Part shown: positions 55,390 to 64,000 of the stretch, one piece after another
How the letters are laid out: the number at the start of each line of letters is the position of its first letter
Position numbering within the stretch: position 1 is the stretch's first letter
Assembly: GCA_022836615.1 (NCBI GenBank)
Contig: MU405220.1
Location: 124,001 to 188,000 of the forward strand
Reading direction: 5' to 3'
DNA from: Annulohypoxylon bovei var. microspora
Lineage: Eukaryota > Ascomycota > Sordariomycetes > Xylariales > Hypoxylaceae
Length of the DNA stretch: 64,000 bases
Notes under the pieces: model-generated
Told to the model about the DNA's origin: nothing
Databases searched by the model: none
Seen by the model: only the letters and a program-made list of their open reading frames with translations
Program-made: the position numbers and the translations under genes

Positions 55390-58300
55390 TAATATAGACT
55401 TTAGATCAAGTCTATAGAGAACCAGCTCTCAAAGATCCCGGTCCACAGGTTCTAGAGGGTTGCTTCCGTAAACAGAAGGTTTCATGACACTCAGTCATTG
55501 AAGCAACACCGTCTTCAACTCGCGTAACCTATCGCTTCTATGAAATCATACCCTCCATCGGCATATTCTCGCCACTCTGTCGGCATCAAATAGGGATTCC
55601 CTTTAAATATCAACCTCGAGCACGGCCGTGTCAAGGCCTAGGAGAGGGAGCACAACATGAGATCACACCGAACACAGCACACGGGAACCTAGGATTCGGT
55701 CAAGGCTTCGGAGAGCTGAATGGGCACTGTACTCTCGTTTCTATGTGACTACCCGCATAGACGATGGCGGGCGAATCTAGGGCCACGAGTTAGGCGTCAC
55801 TCCGTGCCTAAATGCGACGATATCCAGCGATGATGACCGGTCTTGTCTTCAGGTGACACTGCCGTCCAGACTGTGATATTAGGACGCGGGGTAGTTCATG
55901 TTGGAACACGTAAGCATAGGGAAATAGCTTCAAAAATAAAAGCAGCAAATTTGACGAACCAATCAGTATTGAGATGCACGGTTCATCTAATGGCTAGTAT
56001 CGCTATATGACATCTACGATGTGATTATAACGAATTTATAAGGTCATCACGATGGCTTTTCTGGAGATTTGAAACCTTCTCTAACAGACTCCTGAGAATG
56101 GGACGAGTCTGTACTGTTAGGTCTAGGACCTTATTTCCCCCGTAAGTATTCACACTAGTATAAAACATAAATTAATTAATTACTTTAGCTCTAGATGTCA
56201 CGTTGATAATTCGACCAGATCTATAGATGAAACACACCGACGACCCCCAAAAGTATCTACCTAGGTAAACATCTACGTGCAACATACTGTGTAATTCAAT
56301 TATATAAACGCGATATGCCATTCTCGGTCAACTTTATATGAAGTCAAAAGCTGAGATTAAAATCTTGGTTAGGAGTCTTGGCAGCTTATACGTTCTGGAA
56401 ACATTCCGGATCTTCGGATCGTGGCCAAGGAGGCGGCCAAGTCTAGGCGGAGGATCGCAAGGTGATTACAGATATACCTAGTCCAACATCGCCGCTTAAG
56501 TCCATGTGGCACGTAGCCAAGAAAAAAAACAAGACCTGTTACTCGATAGTCGCCGTATAGCCAGGATATATTTCTACTGCCGGAATGTTTTTCCTTCGAT
56601 GATACGGCCAAGCTCCTTGGAAGATGCCACAGCTTCTTAAACTTTCCCCTCTCGGTCGAGATGCAAGGGTAGGAGAAAGCTTGACACGTACCAAGCTTTG
56701 CGTGTAACGGTCACATTGCATGGACAAGACCTGCCAGCTTGTGTTACTCACTTCTATGTCAAGTGATAGGGTTAGCTCGTTGATATATGTTCTATCACAA
56801 TGTTAAACATATTTCTTCCTCTTGTTCTTACGAATTAGTATCCATATTTGAGAATTAAAAATAGAACAAAATTGTGATGATGGAGAATCGACGATCTTGA
56901 TTCAGGGTTATGAGCGGTAAGAAAGATGATAGGCCAGCCCTGGAGCAAATGCCACTTGCGCCATAGCTACCCCTACCTATTCATTCGCCCCTACTAGAAC
57001 CCACGGACACTTTCCTAACCGGTCAAGCTGGTTTGGAGGCCACACTACCTGTGTACAAATCGGTGTGATGCCGGTGATATGGGCTCAATATGATTGATCC
57101 ATTCGTACTGGTAGGGTTGTGCTATGATACGTAATTCGTAATCGCTTTCCGGGGTTTTATCCCAATTCGATGCTACCCTCGTGGGGTTAATGGTTGAGAT
57201 AGAGACGGGGAGTTTATCCCATCAGAACCGAAAATCTGGTCACTTTAGCGCCGTTTACTTTTCTAATCGATAAAGGATCGCTACCCCTGTGAAATGTACC
57301 AGGGAGATCGCTTTACCGTGTTTTTTCGTGTGTTATTGTCGCGTCAGTACTTAAACTTCAGTTCCCACATATATTTGCATTGATTATATAACCTCATTGA
57401 TTAGATAAGGCTCACTAAGACCCATATTAAACTGATGGGATGTGCTAAGTTTCGCTATGATAGGTTAATATGAAGGAAAAGTGGATGGCACTAAAGTGAC
57501 CAGATTTTCGGTTCTGATGGGATACGGAACGTGCTTATACCAATCTAGATCAGGAGAGCGTTGCGATTGGATACATTTTCCTCTACTGTGTAGCATAATA
57601 TTTAACTAATATGTACGGTGTTGAGAATCACTTTAGAAGAGACAAGGCACAGATATCCGAAACTCGTTTATTATAGAGAGCAGGATAAGTTGTAAACGGG
57701 CCATCTCTGTTCTTATATGCCGTGTTACAAAATTAGGAAATAGGTTCCTAGGTAATCATCGTCAGCACTGGCCACCCCCTGAAATAGCACTTGTAAATGT
57801 TTACTATGGGAAATAACGAAACAAAATTTTAATACCAGCTTTAACTAGTTGTTCTACTGTCCGTGACTTTTTCACAATGAGCTGAAGGATAACCCGTATT
57901 AGAGAAATCGAATTCAGTACTCGGCATGTCTACCTCCTAGAAGATGCCTTCAACATGAAGTTCATTGTCTCTAGTTTCCCCACGATATTAAGTTAGCAAC
58001 CCCCTGGGCATCTACCCATGCTTCCGCGGCCTAGGTCTTCGATCCGTGCATTAGGGCCCTTTCAAAACTCCTTCATTCCGGGGAAAAGATATTGTCAGCC
58101 GGAAAGTGGGAATATCTCGGTGATCTACGAGAATTCACCAATATGACGTTGCAGAAGGCGTCTACGTACGTAGTCAGCACGGCGAAGACGAAACAAGATA
58201 GCTACACAGCTCAATGCTAGCGTCAATCATGATTGTTTAGGTGTTCCATGCACAATGCCGTAGGCAATCCGAGCTTCAAGCAGATGGAAGCCGATCCACC

Positions 58301-59236
58301 GAATAAACAATCCTAGGTGGGCAGGTAATTCAAGGTGAAATCAAAGGTGTCTTGAAAATGTATCAAATAATATCATGAGATCCGAATAATGGTCGCCGGT
58401 CATCCTTCGCTATCTAACCCCCTTTGCACAGTAATTATCAATATTGATACTCCATGTGAGATTTTGTTCCCTGTTGAGCCTTCCATATCTCTCAAAACTC
58501 AACCGGGAAACTCTCGTTTATCCATACCAAAGATGATAGACCCAGCAAGGAGTCGCACACCGAACAAGACAACCTTTCCAAATAAGACCGAAGAAATCCC
58601 TCCTAATCATTCATTCCGATATTAATAATGTGAAGTAAAATATTTCTTAGATAGGACAATCGTCATGACTGTATGGGTAGGCATAATACGCCTTCCCGGC
58701 ATGGGGGATTTTCAATGTAGACATTCTTTTGTTAATTAAATAGAATGCTAAGAAATTAATTTGTATATTGATAATAGGAACTGTTTGGAATGATATAAGG
58801 ATGTTTGGTTATTTGCCATTTGTCATTTGGCCGGAGACTTTTCGTGAGCGCTACAGGTTTATAACAACATCTCCTTAATAGTGTGCCGATGCTGTCGTAG
58901 CCTTCTTGTGCGGTGGGACTAAGAGAGTTATTTATAATGTTAACTTCTAATTCTATAAAAGTTTGAAATTTTCTTCTTGATTCGTGGCCAATACCGATTT
59001 AGGGGTAATTTCTATCCCAGTATCTGCCCTTAAAATGGGCACATGGAGATTAGAACACCAGCAATATGACAACTTCCACTAGACAAGAATAAAATTCGCT
59101 AAACTAACAGATCACACTATTTTCTACTCGAAATTTTCGTAGTAATGTACAAAACGGCTAACTTCTCATATTATCAAAAAGGAAACCGGATACAAATTTC
59201 CTAGGGTTAATCGTGGGAAAAGCGAGGTCTGATATT
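55390..59236. other. Gene-poor AT-rich region with a MITE
   Basis: About 3.8 kb without a supported gene. Short ORFs (for example 56369-56751 and 58389-58625) lack similarity. The TA-flanked inverted-repeat element at 57217-57522 is listed separately. Confidence 0.5.
57217..57522. mobile_element. MITE, Tc1/mariner-type (TA target duplication)
   Basis: A 306-bp element with 36-bp terminal inverted repeats beginning TCCCATCAGAACCGAAAATC; the right end (57487-57522) is the reverse complement with one mismatch (C/T). Each end is flanked by TA (57215-57216 and 57523-57524), the target duplication of Tc1/mariner/pogo transposons. There is no ORF inside, so it is a non-autonomous miniature element mobilised by a transposase elsewhere. 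Confidence 0.85.
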
Positions 59237-60756
59237 TTACAACTCACGTTGCTCAGACTCATCTCCATCAAAGTCGGGAAGGGTGACTTCATCTCTTGCT
59301 GCACTCTGAACTTTGTTCCAGAATATTTCACCGTTCTCCGGATCGTCCTTAAAAAGATGGTCGACGACCATCCTCTTCGGGGTCTCGCCCAGCCACTGGA
59401 ATAGAGAGAAATCTCTAAACTCGTCCGCGCGGAAGACTTCCAGCATCTCGATCGGCTCATCTCCGATGTTCTCGACAAAATGACCCATGTTCCTGGGTAT
59501 AATACCCACGTCGCCCGGAACGTAGTCAAAGGTTCGGGCAGTTCCTTCAGAAGCAAATATGGTGATTCGAGCTCGTCCCCTAATAATGAAGTTCCACTCA
59601 TCGGCATTGGGATGCCAATGCATCTCGCGCAAAGCCCCGGGTTGAATAATCAGGTGTGCTGCTGCCACAGTCTTTGATACAGGAAAGTTTTTGGAATCCG
59701 TAATGCGGACTTCGCCCCCGCTGGTTATAAGGGGCTCCTGGTCAAGCATCTTATGGACAAAATTGGTCTTGGACTTCTTGACGCCTTTACCCGTAGGTTT
59801 CTCTTCATCGATCTCGCCTGGCTGGGTGCCTTGGAAAATGTACTTTTCTCCTTCGGGGAGGTGGGCAAATACTTCCGGCGCCAGGTTGAAATTCTTTGCA
59901 ACAACCGACTTGGGAGTATGAGCTTTTGGCAGGTTAGCATTAATAGGACTATATTGTCAGGCACCACACTGCTCACCTAGCCAATCAGATAGGATAAACG
60001 TAGACTCTTCGGAGAAATTTCCATCGTCGAAGACTAGAAGAAATTCGGTACCGTTATCGCCAAGCCCCTGAAGAGAATGAGGGACACCACTCGGGAAATA
60101 CCAGAGGTCGCCTCTCTTAAGATCGTCTATGAAATTTCCACCTTCATAATCAATAGCTGTCACACGAACCTGGCCATCAAGGACGAACGCCCACTCGGCT
60201 TCCTTGTGCCAATGCAGCTCACGAATAACCCCCTTATCAAGTCGCATGTTTACAGCAGCTAGCTCGACACTAGTTCCCAATTCCCGAACAGTGGTTTGTC
60301 GGGTCCATCCTCCTTCCTAGATATATGTTAGACTAACGCAAAGAAAATATTTTGATTTCAAGTTCTTACCTCAATGCGCACATGGGAATCAGCGAAACTC
60401 CAACGCATATTATTCAGATTTCCATGATCGGTACTTGGCGGTCGAACCAAGTCTGGATTCTGGCGAGATCGTTCACCGTTCCATGGGCCAAGGACGGACG
60501 CACCCAGCCCATTTCGGTAGGGAAGCGGATCAAACTTCTTGTCTATGGAGTCGACAGCCTTATCATAAGGGTCCCTGAATCCTGGTGTATAAGGCGATGC
60601 TGACTTTCCGTTGTACTTCGGCGGCAGGTCAATGCCAGCTAGAAGATATTGTCGTGGACTGTCCTCTATGGGAATTGCAAGGCCCGAGTTGCTCAGCGCC
60701 AGTCCTGTGACTAATAGCTGCCATGCGGAAACGTCACGGCGGTTACGGAGCTGCAT
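59237..60756 (-). CDS. Bicupin oxalate decarboxylase, secreted
   Basis: Three exons (60756-60370, 60316-59977, 59922-59237) encode 470 aa. The ATG at 60756 is followed by a signal peptide (WQLLVTGLALSNSGLAIP); the longer frame starts on TTG. Introns are 53 and 54 bp; the joins read VRIE-EGGWTRQTTV and LSDWL-AHTPKSVV. Cupin 1 carries ELHWHKEAEW (H164, H166, E170) plus a later PHSLQG His. Cupin 2 carries MHWHPNADEWNF and NMGHFVENIG. Each cupin should bind one manganese. The enzyme splits oxalate to formate and CO2, buffering or detoxifying oxalate outside the cell. Oxalate decarboxylases and oxidases share this fold; length and the two complete sites favour decarboxylase. Intact. Confidence 0.93.
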
Positions 60757-61937
60757 TGTCGGGAATTGCCTGGGCTGATGAGCTCTAAGAAGTGTACGAA
60801 GTAGAGAACTACTAGGCAAGTATACCTAAGAGAGTAATAGTTTGCTAAATCTCTAATATGTGAAAGTGTTTGCGAGATATGACTCATAAGGGGTCAGCTT
60901 AAAGGCTGGAATTGATGCTCAATCCGAGACAAGTAGGTAGCAGAGACAGACAAAGGTATGAAAGAGAATTCTGAAAAGCTGATGGGATGGATGTCGTCAC
61001 AAGTCATAATTAAGCAATCAACGCCCGATTAGCTTGCTACCTTGCTACCCCCAAGCTTCAAAGCTTCAGGTCCAATCGAACTAATCACCGTCCATTGTAA
61101 CGAGTTCAACACCGAGTAAATGCCGAACAGTCGCCCGAGTCTACTCCAGCACATTCCAGCTCAGGAAACCCCCTTAGGTAGGCGCCGGATAATAGGTGCC
61201 GTGAGTGGGGATGCTGCTTCCGGGGCAGCTGCCGGGGTACGGTAAGCTCCAGGGCATTGCAATTGCCCCGAAGATTGTACCTGATCTACTACTAATGGCA
61301 ACTTGGGCAAGTACCTCCCAGCTGGTGGATAATAGAAGGAACTAATAAGGAACTAAATAATTTCCTGTTGTCATCCAATTAGTACATCAACTCATTGTTC
61401 TTTAACCTTAGATCTCGGTGATTTTTTTACAGCGCGTGGCGTGCTACCTACGGTATTCTGCACCTGCATGGTGAAACCATACCTTCAGGATGTATCTAGA
61501 TTCTAGATGTAGCGCCCTCTCTACTCCCAGTAGTACTCGATAGTCCTGCCTATTTGGGATTCCTGGTCCGAAGCGCTCAATGATCACCGTTGAACAACAT
61601 CAAATCAACGAATAGCAAGAGACTAAAGATTATTTGGAGGTTGTCAAAGCCGTTAAAGAATCCCGAACCAAGCTCCGGAATTTAGGTGCTCTACCTAATT
61701 AGTCCAGGTAGCTAGCGTCATCGATCTTTGGCGCGTGGGTCCAGGCTAGAAAGACGGCAGCTTGCATTTCCATCTCAGTCAAACGCCCTGAATATATTAC
61801 TCATAATCTCATCTCGCCCGACCTCGCTCACGCTACTTACCTTTCTTTTAAATTATTCTTTATTTCTTCTCAATTAATTTGCGATATAGTTTTAGTCGAC
61901 TTTGTAGATCCTGTGGCGCTGGTCTGAGTCACGCTCA
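60757..61937. other. Intergenic, divergent promoters
   Basis: About 1.2 kb between the oxalate decarboxylase and the DUF1275 gene, both reading away from it. A CT-rich stretch at 61845-61870 precedes the latter's start. No gene was seen. Confidence 0.5.
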
Positions 61938-62891
61938 ATGGCTTCTTCTAATGGGTACGGCGCCCTGCCTAACAATTCCCGGCCGAGCGTCAATGGCGAT
62001 GAGGAGCAGCAGCCACTACTAGGCGACAGCAATAATCAAATTTCTAAGATGACAAGATGGCGGAAGAGCATGGCCGTCGACGTGCGCCGCGATTGGGCTG
62101 ATTTGGTTCTACTGGCTTGCTACATCATCACCGGCCTTCTCGACAGCGCGTCGATATCAACCTGGGGCTCCTTCGTGTCGATGCAGACAGGTACGTGCCA
62201 CCACAACATCGCAGTATAAATTCGTAGAAAATTACGAGTCACATCACACGCAAACTACCTTATACGTACCACATTGCCAACCCACGTTGACCAACCCTCC
62301 ACAATAGGCAACACCGTGTACTTCGGCCTAGGGCTCGCGGCGCCGCACGAATCAACGCGGTGGATCAAGTCCGGGACGTCGCTGGGGTGCTTCTGCATCG
62401 GGTCCGTGTTCTTCTCTTCCCTGCACCGAATGCCCTCGCCGTCTCCGAAGCGGCGCTGGATTCTCTGTCTCTCCTTTACGCTGCAGATGTTGTTCATCGC
62501 CGCTGCCGCCGCTATCCTAAGTTTCGGCCCGCAGGCCGCCGGTGATGCCAAGGAGTCCATCGACTGGCCGGTGCTAGTGCCCATCGCGCTAGTTGCCTTC
62601 CAGAGCTGCGGCCAGGCCGTTGCTAGTAGAGCACTGAAGTACAATGCACTCACGAGTGTCGTCCTGACGAGTATCTACTGCGACCTGTTCTCCGATGCGG
62701 AGATTCTAGCCCCGCGAAACCCGGAGCGTAACCGTAGGGTTGGTGCCCCGACGCTGCTCCTGATCGGTGCTGTGCTAGGCGGGGTGCTCGCCAGAAGTAG
62801 TGTCGGTGCCGCGGGGGTTCTATGGATTGCTGCTGCAATGAAATTGTTCGTTGTTATCTCGTGGCTGGTCTGGCCGGCCGAGAAGGAATAG
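61938..62891 (+). CDS. DUF1275 (YoaK) family membrane protein
   Basis: Two exons (61938-62190, 62308-62891) join across a 117-bp intron (donor GTACGT, acceptor AATAG) to SMQT-GNTVYFGLGLA and encode 278 aa. The family hallmarks are ITGLLDSASISTWGSFVSMQTGNTVYFGLGL, split here by the intron, and QSCGQAVASRALKYNALTSVVLTSIYCDL. Six or so membrane helices are visible. DUF1275/YoaK proteins occur in bacteria and fungi and have unknown transport function. The next gene is a convergent MFS transporter with no evident functional link. Confidence 0.88.
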
Positions 62892-63249
62892 CGTTTGCGG
62901 GTATGACGAGATAGGTGCATATTGCGTGCGCGATCACGGACCTGTCTACTAGATCTAGCAATGCTTACCAGCCGATTCCAATTCCCGCGCTTTGGTGGCA
63001 AACAAACATAAAATAGTGACACTTGTATTGATGTAACGTCGTCTCCGAGCTGCTGGGCTATATGTAGCCGCAATTCGTCGTCGCGTCTCGTTGATAGGGC
63101 GAATAGGTAATTCCTAAAGTAAGGTATCATTGAACAAACTCGCGGGGCAAAAGAAAGCGCCGAATTGAGCGTAGTATTGGACGATCATCCTATTATTCGA
63201 AATTATGAATTATAATGATAATGCGAGGGACGAAGAAGGGTATACGCAG
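62892..63249. other. Convergent spacer
   Basis: About 360 bp between the DUF1275 and MFS genes, which converge. No gene was seen. Confidence 0.5.
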
Positions 63250-64000
63250 CTATCTACGAGTAGCGTCCTCGTTCGCCGCACCCTCCTGACGAAGGACCCT
63301 CCCCGATCGCTGTTTCACCTCAATTTTGCCAACGATACCGGTGCCGCGGAAATATACCGCCACGACAACCGCGCAACATAGCGCAAGCGCGAAGTTGAAC
63401 CAGACACCTGCTCTTAACCCAGCTAGCGACGCCGGCTCCCAAGGCAGTATCTTTCCCGACTCCTCTACCGGAACACCCCTGTCCCTCGCTATCACCGCCG
63501 TCTGGATTGCTGTAGTGATTGCCAGTCCGACCGATCTTCCAATTTGCCCCATGGCGTTAACAAGAGCACCTCCCATAGCTTGGTCTTCTTGAGGCAGAGT
63601 CTTGGAAGTAAAGATAGTCAGACACGGCCAGGCAATATCAGTACCGAGCACCGAAAGGATAAATGCCGGAAACGCATATGCGAAATATGACGTTTCCGGA
63701 GGAATGGGTACAGCGAATAGGAGGCACGACACCGATACGCTTATATTTCCAAATAAAAGCAAAACCCAGGTCGTTATCCGTGAAATAAGATGGCTCACGA
63801 CGAACGCAGTAATCGCGCCGGCGACACCAGTAGGTATAAATCGAAGGGTAGTTTGCAGCGCGCCGAGCGCTTGGTAATCTTGGAAAAGAAACGTAGCGGA
63901 AATAACCATGTCGTTGAAAGCACCGAAGAACATGGCCATAATAACCATAGCAGCACTAAATTGGGGGTCCTTGAAGAGGGAGATCTTTATAAGCGGCTTT
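63250..64000 (-). CDS. MFS transporter, C-terminal part (5' end outside window)
   Basis: The frame is open from the stop at 63250 to the right edge and continues beyond (KPLIKISLFKDPQFSAAM before the first internal Met). About 250 residues are present, with at least five membrane helices (for example MVIMAMFFGAFNDMVISATF and AYAFPAFILSVLGTDIAWP). The pattern of paired helices and the drug/H+ antiporter-like segment YQALGALQTTLRFIPTGVAGAI fit the DHA-type drug-export group of the major facilitator superfamily. Substrate unknown. It is truncated by the window, not by mutation. Confidence 0.85.
   Translation of the reverse strand, partial: KPLIKISLFKDPQFSAAMVIMAMFFGAFNDMVISATFLFQDYQALGALQTTLRFIPTGVAGAITAFVVSHLISRITTWVLLLFGNISVSVSCLLFAVPIPPETSYFAYAFPAFILSVLGTDIAWPCLTIFTSKTLPQEDQAMGGALVNAMGQIGRSVGLAITTAIQTAVIARDRGVPVEESGKILPWEPASLAGLRAGVWFNFALALCCAVVVAVYFRGTGIVGKIEVKQRSGRVLRQEGAANEDATRR

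Overview
The window is nuclear DNA of a filamentous ascomycete, most likely from the Sordariomycetes or a close relative; the genus cannot be read from the sequence. The evidence is many short introns (about 47 to 170 bp) with GTRNGY donors, CTRAC/CTAAT branch sites and YAG acceptors. Gene families largely confined to fungi are present (Clr5, DUF3632, UstYa/DUF3328, Osh4/Kes1-type oxysterol-binding protein, CYP59-like P450). There is a eukaryotic initiator tRNA, and the gene-poor DNA is AT-rich with C-to-T signatures resembling repeat-induced point mutation. Exon joins were made by hand so that frame, splice signals and family motifs all agree.

Layout, left to right. 0-9 kb: a single-pass Cys-rich membrane protein, an intronless MlrC-like M81 metallopeptidase, a Clr5-domain regulator and a very GC-rich intronless Gfo/Idh/MocA oxidoreductase. 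10-17 kb: an intron-containing tRNA-Ala(UGC), an unrecognised ORF, a small secreted 8-Cys protein, an oxysterol-binding protein and a GT31-like glycosyltransferase with a PAN-like tail. 18-28 kb: a P450, a DUF3632 protein, a broken ribonuclease-T1/ribotoxin-like relic in AT-rich DNA, and a PaxM-like FAD monooxygenase. 28-37 kb: housekeeping genes VPS35 and a Tre2-type M28 peptidase, then a GRF-like zinc protein. 40-44.4 kb: a DUF7730-like protein, then two UstYa-family (DUF3328) genes and, divergently, a 55-residue secreted precursor with one Kex2 site. 46-51 kb: a second Cys-rich membrane protein, a PEBP protein and an ASNSD1-type asparagine synthetase. 51-52.5 kb: a complete 1,278-bp LTR retroelement beside an initiator tRNA-Met. 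53-64 kb: a sulfate permease, a gene-poor stretch with a TA-flanked MITE, a bicupin oxalate decarboxylase, a DUF1275 membrane protein and an MFS transporter cut by the right edge.

The most interesting content is the 41.3-44.4 kb locus. Two divergent UstYa-type oxidases, each with both HxxHC motifs, sit beside a tiny spliced secretory precursor whose only Kex2-type KR site releases a Tyr-containing tail (AEYIYG...). This has the logic of a dikaritin-type fungal RiPP cluster, in which UstYa proteins oxidatively cyclise Kex2-released peptides, reduced to a precursor and two modifying enzymes. The precursor is too short for ordinary gene finding. Second in interest is the miniature LTR element: perfect TG...CA LTRs of 215 bp, a 5-bp target duplication, a polypurine tract, a 76-nt hairpin in each LTR and one gag-like ORF of its own. 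The other genes are mostly ordinary single-copy functions with no shared pathway.
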